Assembly: GCA_021464525.1 (NCBI GenBank)
Contig: JADRCO010000788.1
Span: forward strand, 1-26,382
Direction: 5' to 3'
Source of the DNA: Rhizophagus sp. LPA8_4_AMF
Taxonomy: Eukaryota; Glomeromycota; Glomeromycetes; Glomerales; Glomeraceae
DNA length: 26,382 nucleotides
The notes beneath the pieces were generated by a model. That model saw only the letters and a list, made by a program, of their open reading frames with translations, had not been told where the DNA came from and made no database searches. The position numbers and the translations under genes were made by a program. Of the stretch, positions 10,155 through 18,704 are shown one piece after another. Numbering within the stretch: the stretch's first letter is position 1; each line of letters starts with the position of its first letter.

Positions 10155-11147
10155 TTATTCTAATTTCCATACTTTAAAATCATCATCAACAACATTACTT
10201 CCGTTCACCTTTTGTTCAGAATATAAATAATTTATTAAACTATTATGATCTCCATTTAACCAATCATTATCAAATAAATTATTTGGAAATGTTTCTTTGA
10301 TATAACATTCAACGCCAGAAATATGTAAAGAATATTCTCTCCACCAAATTTTTGTGTTCTTCCCAATATAATGTAAATGAAATGATGGTAATTTATCCAG
10401 GTACCTAAAAAAGTCAATGATAAATTAATAAATTACTTTGTTTAACGCCCTCTTATTTTTGATTAATTTAGGCCAAAATTAGAAAGATAATTTAATTTAG
10501 GCCAGAAATTAATGAATAATCAATTCTGGTCCAATCTTCAATCTTTCAGGTTTGTGTTATGTTAAACAAATAACTTACCTAAACAATTGTCCAATTCCTA
10601 AACCATCATTTTCAATTAATTGTACAATATTATAATCTCTAATAATAACATCACTTTTAGCATTACAAACAATTTTATCCTCACAAATAAGATTTACTTC
10701 TCTATCAAATCTTTTTAAGATTGCTTTTATTTTATCATCATCTTTTTTTATATTATTATTGTTATAATTAACATTATTATTCAAAATTATTGTTTCATTT
10801 GTAATGACCGAGGTTTTAACTTGTAAATCTGTTTTAGTTTCAACAATATTGTTTTTTACAATATCTACCCTAACCGTTTTATTAAACCAAGAACTATAAT
10901 AATATATTATTATTTATTAATGTTTTTAAAACATAATAATATGATGTATATTTTCTTGTTAAAATTTTATAACAAACCTTAATATTCTTTGTAAATTTCC
11001 ATTAGCAGTTAAACAAATTCTTTCTAACCCAGAAAATTCATCGGGTAATAGCAACGTAGTTGCTCTCGATGACATAACATCACCGAAATTATTAGGAATT
11101 GTCTTACGGGGATCAATAATATTTTCCGATTTATTATTATTGGACAT
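10155..11147 (-). CDS. Chorismate-lyase (UbiC)-fold-like protein (3 exons)
   Basis: Exons 11147-10978, 10893-10579 and 10404-10155 close to 244 aa. The block order resembles UbiC/DUF98 proteins: LTANGNLQRIL at 46-56 then TVRV; a REVNLIC strand at 121-127 (Arg121 where UbiC has its substrate-binding Arg); AKSDVI near 135-140; GLGIGQLF at 154-161, like the LG-x-x-PLG-x-x-LF loop; WWREYSLHISG at 182-192; and IKETFPNNLF at 197-206 (Glu199 where UbiC has its active-site Glu). UbiC turns chorismate into 4-hydroxybenzoate and pyruvate; the same fold also serves as UTRA ligand sensors, so enzymatic activity is not shown. An Asn/Asp-rich insert (about 94-110) sits between the first and second blocks. 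No targeting peptide is evident. A minus-strand TATATAAAAGG lies 68-78 bp upstream. Intron 2 (174 bp) is swollen by a repeat. Gene structure is secure; fold moderate; function unknown. Confidence 0.82.
10460..10535. repeat. GGCC-motif repeat inside an intron
   Basis: Two direct AATTTAGGCCAAAATT/AATTTAGGCCAGAAATT words (GGCC at 10471 and 10500) and one inverted copy (CAATTCTGGTCC near 10521-10532) lie in intron 2 of the chorismate-lyase-like gene. They resemble the cluster at 206-275 and account for that intron being about twice as long as its neighbours. Confidence 0.5.
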
Positions 11148-11510
11148 AATTAATTTGACATTTATTTAAAAAATAATAAAGTGAAAGCAAGAAAAGAAAA
11201 AATAAAATAAATGACCTTTTATATACAATACTGTATGTAGATCTAACAGATCGTACTTTAAGGAAAATAATTTAAATTATTTAAATTTAAACTGCACATG
11301 ATTTTCACTTAATTAAGTGATAGCCCTTTTTGAAATCGTTACGATAATGCATATACGCGTGCGAATGCTGTCATTTCTAATTTATCAGTGCCGAGGACAG
11401 CAAGGTTGATAATCTTTTAAATTTTAAGTTTTAAATTAAGGATTTGCTTTACTATATAAAACTTAACAGATGACATAGTTTTACTCTGTTGCATCCCTTC
11501 TGATTATTAA
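11148..11510. promoter_or_regulatory. Promoter region of the chorismate-lyase-like gene
   Basis: This gap runs from the subtilase stop to the start of the chorismate-lyase-like gene, both on the minus strand. It contains TATATAAAAGG on the minus strand (11225-11215), a perfect 16-bp palindrome TCACTTAATTAAGTGA (11305-11320) and a CpG-containing patch (ACGCGTGCG near 11356). The TATA assignment is reasonable by position; the palindrome is a candidate operator only. Confidence 0.45.
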
Positions 11511-14500
11511 TTATTTTTTCCTTTGAATTTTTATTGGTGGAGAAATCCAAGATTCCCAATCTGATTCATTTAAAATATTTCCAAACATTTTTAAAGCACT
11601 AACTTTTAAATAATAAATTCCAACATCAAAATAACTCTTAAATCCATTATTCTTATTTTTTAAATCAACAATATTACCATTCCATTCATAATATAATATT
11701 TGTTTAAATCTAGTTTTAGCAAGATATCGAGTGACACCAACTAAATGTAAATTTATTCTTGGTATTCTTCCAATGATTTTTTTATCGGAATTTAATGCAT
11801 GAATTAATAAAAGTTTTGTTGGTGTTGAAATTACCATGGTTATTATTGGTCTATTTTTCGAGTTTTCCATCGTGAATATTGTAGGTGTTGTTGTATTCAA
11901 TGATATTATTTTGTTTGATTTTCTTAATTGTGGAAATTCTGGTTGTCCTAATATTGGAAGTGACTTGATATCACCAGCGAAACCAGCTAGCAAATAAAAA
12001 AACTTTTTAAGTAATGATTATACATGATTTTATAAAATATAAATTTTTGATTTACCGTACGGAATTGTAACAGTTATCGCGGATTGTTCTATTGGTTTCA
12101 CTTGAATGAATCCACTATAAAACCATCCTTGTTCAATTAAATCTTTTGGTGATGAAATAGTAAAATAAGTTCTAACACTACTACCGGGTTGCACGGTAAC
12201 TTTATCTTTAACAAATCTTACAATCGCAGCAGAATGATTGAATTTCATATAATTAGTTCTTATACTTCTAGTTCCATTATACCCATTAACAGAAATTGCA
12301 GGATAATGTTTAAGGCTATAAGTAATTACACTTTTTCCACTATTATGGATATCTAAATATTTATAACTAAACGATTTATCATATAATAATATTTTAGTGG
12401 GAGTGATTATAGTTGAACTTATTATGGAATTATATACATTAATTAATCCTGTTCCTTGTTGAAGAACTGACGCTTTTTCTCTATTTTTCATATCATATAT
12501 TGGATTTGCGTATGTAGTTAACATGTCGCGTGCATGTCGTGAACTTTTAGTTGGATTCGCTTCCATATAAAGAGCTAACGCACCTGCTACACAAGCCGTT
12601 GACTAAAAGTATTTTTTTTAAAAAATGATAAAATATAATATTTTAATAAGTTTATAATAATTAAAACATACCATGCTGGCGCCTGAAAGTTGCGCATAAC
12701 TTCCAAGGTGTATAGGATATGTTGAAAATATCATCCCACCTGGTGTTACTATTTCCTACCAAATTATCAATAAAATAGAATTAAATAGAATTTAAAGTAA
12801 ACGAAGCCTTATAAAGAAAAATATCATAAAAATAACTTACAGGCTAAATAATTGTCGGGTTAAAAAGAATAAAAATTAGAAAAAAAATTTAATACAAATA
12901 AAATTTTCTTATATATTATTATACAGTATATATAGTATATATAACATTCAGTATAATTACCTTAATGTCTAATAAATTAGATAAACCCCAAGAAGAATAA
13001 TAAGACATTGAATAACCGAAAGGATTAGGTAATACATGTCCTATTTTTTCTGAAAAATCCATTTCTAAATCATTATTTTTCTTTTTTCTTTCTTTAATTA
13101 ATTGAGCAGTAATAATGTTTATTGTAGCCGTTTGTATTTTTATTTTTACATTATTAAAACTCGCCGTAGTTGGACCAAGTGTTTCATTTCTTATTATTAA
13201 TATTGCTCGCGCGTTAATTATTTGTAAAATTCCAAACTAAAACGATAAAAAAAAAAAATCGAGTTAACCCTTTTTAAAATGGTAAAAAGAAAAAAAAAAA
13301 TGTGTTAATTAGTTACCCATGGACAATTAAGAGGCGATGTTTCTAAGTTAACCATGACAACTTTATTTTCGTATATCTTGAAATTTTTCGGACATATATG
13401 ATCCGGAAAAATTTCTATTTTAGCTGAAGGAAAAGTAAATGCTCTCGCGGAAACAGTAACATAATCTAGGTAAGTTAAGTAAGAATTTTAAACTTGGTAA
13501 TAATGTAAAACATTTTTACAAATATTCTTTCAAATATTGAAATAAGTGGTTAAAAAATTATTACCTATACTAAAATTCTTATCCGAAACGTCATAAGCTT
13601 TAAAACTTAAATAATGAGTATTTTCAATTGATGCAACTGGCATGGTTTCTTTTCCAAGTAAAGTTCCACCAGATTCAAAGATTCCTTCAGTTCCGTCATT
13701 ACCATTAGCCGTAACTACAATGATTCCGTATTTCGTTAATGCATCTGCCATCTCTGAAAGTGGTGTTATAGCCCATCCATTTCCTCCCTACACGCACATA
13801 TCAACAAGATTTATTATATAATCTTATGCGAAAAAAGAAAATAATAAAATATTTTATTACCAATGATAAATTAATTATATTCATTCCATCATCTTTAGCT
13901 CTTTGCAAAGCTGTCATAATAACATCTCCTTCACCTTTCCCATTACAATTCATGACACGATAAGCACCAAATGTAATTCGAGGTGCTATTCCGATAAATC
14001 CACTATGCATCGAATCATTAGCTCCTATTATTCCTGAAAAAGAAATTATCATAATTTAGTTCTAGACTTTAATATAATGATTTAAACTTTAAAAGAAAGC
14101 ACGAACCTGCAATGTGAGTTCCATGTCCAACACATATATCACGCGGATTCCAAGTGTTTTCCAAATAATTATAACCATATTCAACTTTACATCCAGGTCC
14201 AAAACATCCTCCTAACGCTGGATGTAAATAATCAATTCCTAGAATGTAAAATTCATGAGAAAAAATAAAAATTAATTCAAGATGAGAAAAATTATCTTAA
14301 TTTATATATTATAGTTACCAGTATCTATAACTCCAACTTTAATTCCTTTACCATAATATTCAAATTGTTTATGAACTAAATCTACACCAATCATTTTATG
14401 TATAGCATTCAAATTCGCTTCCTTAGTAAGATTTAATGGTGTATTCGTTGTCCAATCTCGTTTATCGAAAAACATTTGTGTGGATTTTGATTTAATCATA

Positions 14501-14944
14501 TTGAAAGAAATTCGATGTTTTTGCTTTAAAAGAAAAAAATATATAATTTTTTTTAATAAAAGATCAATCTAAAATAAGATAAATATTGGGACACGAAGAA
14601 ATATTTACAACAGGTTCAATGCTTTGTACTCCATTTATTTCTACAATACTTTTTAAATCATCATCTTTAGCTTCAAAAGTTATTGCATTAATTAATTCAT
14701 GAAATTCATATCTAATAGTAATATTTAATCCTTTTTTCTTTATCTCATCATAAAAATTTTCATGTTGTTTAATAACGTTGCGTTTTTTATTATCATCTTT
14801 ATACGATGGAGGTATTGAAAATTTCAACAAATATGCATTTTCAACAACTTCTACATGTTTTGGAGCACGTTTTATTATCCCTTTAGCTTTTATCGCTTGT
14901 ACACAATAAATTATTATTATTAAATAAATAAGAAATCGATTCAT
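11511..14944 (-). CDS. Secreted subtilisin-like protease with PA insert (11 exons)
   Basis: Serine endopeptidase of family S8, predicted secreted. Exons: 14944-14609, 14523-14319, 14238-14107, 14033-13861, 13787-13565, 13465-13317, 13236-12961, 12843-12841 (3 nt), 12755-12672, 12602-12056, 11986-11511; all phases close to 867 aa. Order: signal peptide (about 1-20); inhibitor-I9 propeptide (about 32-112); catalytic Asp179 in GVIDTG; His219 in GHGTH; oxyanion Asn312 in TANGND; a PA-type insert (about 365-450) with NARAILIIRNE; DIKPEIVTPGG at 496-506; catalytic Ser526 in SGASMS; an Fn3-like domain (about 590-720) with IPYAGFAGDIKSLPIL; and a C-terminal extension. GASM replaces the usual GTSM, a tolerated change in some subtilases. 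Layout matches PA-containing fungal subtilases. Without the 3-nt exon the protein is 866 aa and lacks the motif proline. Confidence 0.93.
12841..12843 (-). other. Three-nucleotide microexon (CCT, Pro499)
   Basis: On the minus strand the sequence reads ATTATTTAG|CCT|GTAAGT, an acceptor and a perfect consensus donor three bases apart. Including CCT keeps phase 0 on both sides and changes the protein from DIK-EIVTPGG to DIKPEIVTPGG, matching the proline expected in the subtilase motif DIKPDIVAPGG. It also divides a 205-bp intron into 117-bp and 85-bp introns, close to the 69-99 bp of the other introns in this gene. Confidence 0.75.
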
Positions 14945-15523
14945 TGTGTTATTTTTGCATGATGGGTCCGAAAAATGTTTAAAAGAAAAAAAAAAAATTT
15001 TTTATTTACACCTCATAATGTCTTTACTGTTCCTCACTTCGCGCATTTCGCGACTTCGCCACGTACTCAGCCTCAAAACTTTTTTAAATTCTAAATACTT
15101 TTCGTAGTCACAAATAATTGATTTTACAATTCGTTTAATTTGTGTTATAATTAATGATTTTAATTATATCTATTCAATAGCCGATGAAATTTATTAATTA
15201 ACACGTGACCAGTATGCTCATGTAACCAAAATTCTAGAATGATTAGAAATATCTACAATAAATAAAATATATATTATCTTTTCTTTGATTCATAATTTCA
15301 TTTTGTAATCATAATGATAATTTTTTTTTTTAAATATATAGAGTATATATTAATATAATTAATTGATGAAAGTTTATGGAAGAGGAGAAAAAAAAACTAT
15401 TAAAAAAAAAAGAAAAAAATTCCAAAATTGGATTGGAGATTAATACTATTACAATATTATTATAATTGTTCTTATTATAAACTTTAATAAATCGTTCTCC
15501 CAAATAAATGATCACCTCAAAGA
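14945..15523. promoter_or_regulatory. Subtilase upstream region
   Basis: This gap separates the MARCH5-like stop from the subtilase start (both minus). It has a pyrimidine/A-rich tract just before the ATG, a short CpG-rich patch of TTCGCG words (15038-15065) that stands out from the AT background, and a GTCACGTG-type E-box on the minus strand (CACGTG at 15202-15207). No TATA box is obvious. No gene is seen; a minus frame at 15330-15527 is low-complexity. Confidence 0.4.
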
Positions 15524-17388
15524 TCATTGCCTGCTTTCATTTGCGAATTCAGAATATTCCCTGACATGACGTGTACGTCGATGCTTTGCTCTTTGATACT
15601 TGTATGTAAGGGTCATTATATCCTAAAATTACGAGAGATTAATCGTCAAAATCATGATCATAAAAATATGATAAAAAGGAATTCACTTAAGATTTTAATA
15701 TACCTTGAATACTATGAAAAGACATCCACCGAGTATATTTCGATGAAATGTGTCAGGAATACGCCCACGAACAAATGGAAATTTACCAAGGAAGCTATAA
15801 GAAATAATACATTAATACATTAATATGTGTTAAAGAATTTCGATTCAAATAGATGGATTCAATATATGACGCATAATTTACCTTCCAACCATAGCAGAGA
15901 TGACTATTTTAGAAACAAGTAACGTAAGGTTAATAAATATTTAAATAGTAAGAATAAATTTATAATTATATAAACAATTAATACTAACATGGCAAACATA
16001 ACGCTCCAACAATTTTGCGACCAGCATTACTGCGATCCAAACGATCCAAGACATCTTGATCATTGCGGGGTCGAATATTACCGTTCTCGCCATTTTCAAT
16101 TTCAGTCGGATTAGTATATGGTTCAAGCTGTGAGCGCCATTCTTGTTCAAGACGACCAAATGCTCGTTGATATGACCAATTGTAAATAATTCTAGCCCAT
16201 GGTAATAGGGAAATTGTAAAAGATGGATTTGGGGGCATAGTTAACCTCAGTTGGTTCATCCTTATAAATAACATGGGAATAAGAGGCATAACAGGATCGG
16301 CAAAACGAGCTCTCGAAAATATAAGAAATACAGGGACAAGAGGAAGAGTAAACTATAAATTAAAAAAATGAGGTTAGTACCAAAATTCTAATATGTATGA
16401 CTAAATATTACTGCGGCTAATCTACAGATAAAAAATTTTTATTCTTTTGAAACTTACACATATCCTCCAGCTCCATGGTTCTTCCAAAAGTCGCTCTCCT
16501 TCTTCAAGGCCTACCATTGTAATTGTGGCATATGCTCTGTAACAATTTATAAAATTACGTTTGATTAAAATCAATAAAACAAATAATTAAAATAATCATT
16601 TACTGACCCATAATGAATATTAGTAATTGCAACAGCAAATGTAACACCAAAAATGGTGAAATATGGGATTGAAGATTGAATCGTAGAATCTACGACGGTA
16701 AGGAGTTTTAAAAGATATGAAGTTTGTTCGGCAAGATGATATACGGTCTTGCATTGAGGACATCGAACCTATGGAAATAATTTATTTTTTTGAAAATTTA
16801 AAAATAATTTATAATTTATAAAAAAATAATATTTAATTGGTGGGAGAATATCGGCCATCCTGAAGAATTATTGTATAGTCTATTTGTTAGTATCGAAAAC
16901 ACTATCAAATATATGACATTGTTCCAAAACAATAGAAAACATAACCGTCTGATAAAATTACGTAATCCCTAATAGACTATACAATTATATTCTTTAAGAT
17001 TGTTACACACCTTTCTAAGAGCTGTATTTCTCTGTTTTTCTGTTATCCAATTTAACAGGCATTCTTCGTGACTTATTAATGAGCATCTGCACGCTTTAAC
17101 CCATTTTCCCTCGCTATCAGAATCTTCACCAAAGCAAATCCAACACCTCTTATGTTCTGTTTCCTCAAAATTATTATTACTCGTTGTAAGATCAATACTA
17201 GTTGCTGGTTGGGTCGAAGAAGAAGTACTAGCTATTGAATTTAACTGTTCACCAAATTGACCGTCATATGTTACAAGTCGACTAGAAGAACTTTCGGAAT
17301 CTTCATTAGAAAATTCTATAAGAGGTGGTGAAGAAGATGATTCAGCGCGATCAACACGAGCGTATTGAGAAAATGGGGTCGAAGACAT
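15524..17388 (-). CDS. MARCH5/MITOL-like RING-CH E3 ubiquitin ligase (7 exons)
   Basis: Membrane E3 ligase; animal MARCH5 sits in the mitochondrial outer membrane and controls fission and quality control. Exons: 17388-17011, 16768-16608, 16536-16458, 16352-15989, 15903-15882 (22 nt), 15794-15704, 15622-15524; phases close to 397 aa. The Ser/Thr-rich N-terminus (1-75) is followed by a C4HC3 RING-CH: C82-X2-C85, C100-X-C102, H107-X2-C110, C129-X2-C132. Hydrophobic segments fit four membrane passes: about 160-178, 205-222, 319-337 and 354-370. Blocks shared with MARCH5 include EKQR before the last zinc pair, HYGAYATITMVGLEEG, IVGALCLP and ILGGCLFIVFK. The tail is basic. It is divergent from the NDUFA6 gene. 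Intron 1 (242 bp) carries a small inverted-repeat element. Mitochondrial placement is inferred from homology. Confidence 0.92.
15882..15903 (-). other. 22-nt internal microexon
   Basis: TAAAATAG|TC...AG|GTAAAT on the minus strand bounds a 22-nt exon coding ISAMVG plus split codons at each end. Its phase (1 in, 2 out) is required to join the GALCLP exon to the SFLGKFPF exon and to complete the third membrane segment (IVGALCLPFISAMVGSFLG). Confidence 0.85.
16864..16991. mobile_element. MITE-like inverted-repeat element in an intron
   Basis: Perfect 15-bp arms ATTGTATAGTCTATT (16870-16884) and AATAGACTATACAAT (16971-16985) extend imperfectly on both sides (GAATTATTG outward on one side, GAATATAATTG on the other). 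The element lies in intron 1 of the MARCH5-like gene, close to the donor at 17010. Without it that intron would be about 115 bp, similar to the others. No target duplication could be fixed. Confidence 0.6.
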
Positions 17389-18013
17389 TTTCGAACAGAA
17401 GAGGATCAGTTATAACGGATGCTAAAAGATATTAAAAAGATCGTTTATTAAAAAACTCTAAGAATTTAAAAGATAATTAAGCTTTACATATGAAAATCAA
17501 AGAAAACTCTATACGTTTTGCACGATAATTCCAGAAAATTACTGAAATCCTTTAACGTCTGCTTTAAAAGATCGTCGAACTTGATTAAAATATAAAAAAA
17601 CAGATCCAAAACTTTTCACAAGACTTTCAACTATTAAACAAAGAAGAAATTTTCTTGAATATTTCACCATAAGATCTCAAAGAAGTCATAATCTTGCAAC
17701 AAAATAAAAAAAAAACCCCACTTACAAGAAAATTAGCAACAAAAGAACTGTTCATGTTTTAAGCATTATTTATATAATCTTATTCCGAAATGTTCCGAGA
17801 TCAATTACATGTCACAAGGGAGTGCAATAGTTTACATTTACGTAATTAATAAGGTTACACGATATATAATTATGGACAATGGCAAAAGTAGTTAACTTTT
17901 TATACACAATCGTCATGTTTTTGTACGGCAGTCGATCATTACCAATTATTTAAATGGAGGCAGCCGCATCTGTATAAAAATAACTTTTTTTTTTCTTTTT
18001 TTTCAAATTAATC
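17389..18013. promoter_or_regulatory. Shared divergent promoter region
   Basis: This 625-bp gap holds the promoters of the MARCH5-like gene (-) and the NDUFA6 gene (+). On the NDUFA6 side TATAAAA (17973-17979) is followed by a pyrimidine tract and the ATG at 18014. On the other side no TATA is clear; AAGATC/GATCTT-type words recur between 17430 and 17690. Confidence 0.5.
17973..17979 (+). promoter_or_regulatory. TATA box of the NDUFA6 gene
   Basis: TATAAAA lies 41 bp before the start codon and is followed by a T/C-rich stretch typical of fungal transcription starts. Confidence 0.5.
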
Positions 18014-18556
18014 ATGTCTGCTTTAGCTTATAGGACTACTATCTCACCATCCTTGAATGAGGCTAGAAAACGAGTACTCGAATTATATAGAGACTGGCAA
18101 CGCGCTGTAATAAAGCTTTTTAAAAATATATTACAAACCTAGTTTACTCGAGTTTTATGTTGCATACTAACAAATATTTTATTTAATAAAAGAAAGGCTC
18201 CAAAGGTAGTTTCAAGATACCTTCTTGATGTTCCAGTGTCAGCCGTACGAGCAAAAATTAGAGAAGAATTTGAAAAAAATCGAGATGTGGAAGATTTACG
18301 TGTGATTGATATTTTGATTTTTAAAGGTCGAGCAGAATATCAAGAAACTATAAATATTTGGAAACTGGACACACACATAATGAACTATTTTTCAAAAGAA
18401 GAATCACCACCCAAACCACGAGGATTTTTAGAAAATTTTTATGGTAAATTAAAAATATTTTATTATATCTGCGGGTTCATATGCATATATATAATTATTA
18501 ATTATCAATCATTTTATTATTCTTTATGATTTGATTATTAAGAGGGTAGAGATTAA
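18014..18556 (+). CDS. NDUFA6: Complex I LYR subunit NDUFA6/B14 (3 exons)
   Basis: Accessory subunit of mitochondrial NADH:ubiquinone oxidoreductase; it binds the acyl carrier protein through its LYR motif on the matrix side. Exons 18014-18106, 18197-18443 and 18543-18556 give 117 aa, close to the fungal orthologues. Visible: LYRDW at 24-28 (the LYR motif), APKVVSRYLLDVPVSAVRAK, REEFEKNRDVEDLRVIDILI, FKGRAEYQETINIWK, and FLENFYEGRD at the end. The last exon is only 14 nt and codes EGRD plus stop; it restores the family ending, whereas reading on through the donor at 18444 would add an unrelated hydrophobic tail. The exon 2 acceptor (AGAAAG|GCT) lacks a pyrimidine tract but is fixed by the conserved RAAPKVV join. 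The phosphopantetheine partner and complex are known from family biology. Confidence 0.94.
18543..18556 (+). other. 14-nt terminal coding exon
   Basis: ATTATTAAG|AGGGTAGAGATTAA completes the split Glu codon and codes GRD and the stop. It matches the EGRD ending common in fungal NDUFA6 proteins. Confidence 0.8.
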
Positions 18557-18698
18557 TTATTTTAAACGAATACAAGTAAACTTTGCAATTATTTGTGACA
18601 GTTTATATATTTTCTTTGATGAACACGAAAAATGTTAAAAAGAGTAATATTTTATTTGTTATCTGATTAAGTATTTAATTACGATGGTTAAAACTTTC

Positions 18699-18704
18699 AA
18701 TAAA
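18699..18704 (+). terminator. Putative poly(A) signal of the NDUFA6 gene
   Basis: AATAAA lies 143 bp past the stop codon. Positional inference. Confidence 0.35.

Noticed and set aside
15527-15823. 98-codon plus-strand frame
   Set aside because: It lies antisense to the last two exons of the MARCH5-like gene, which have closed splice phases and family conservation.
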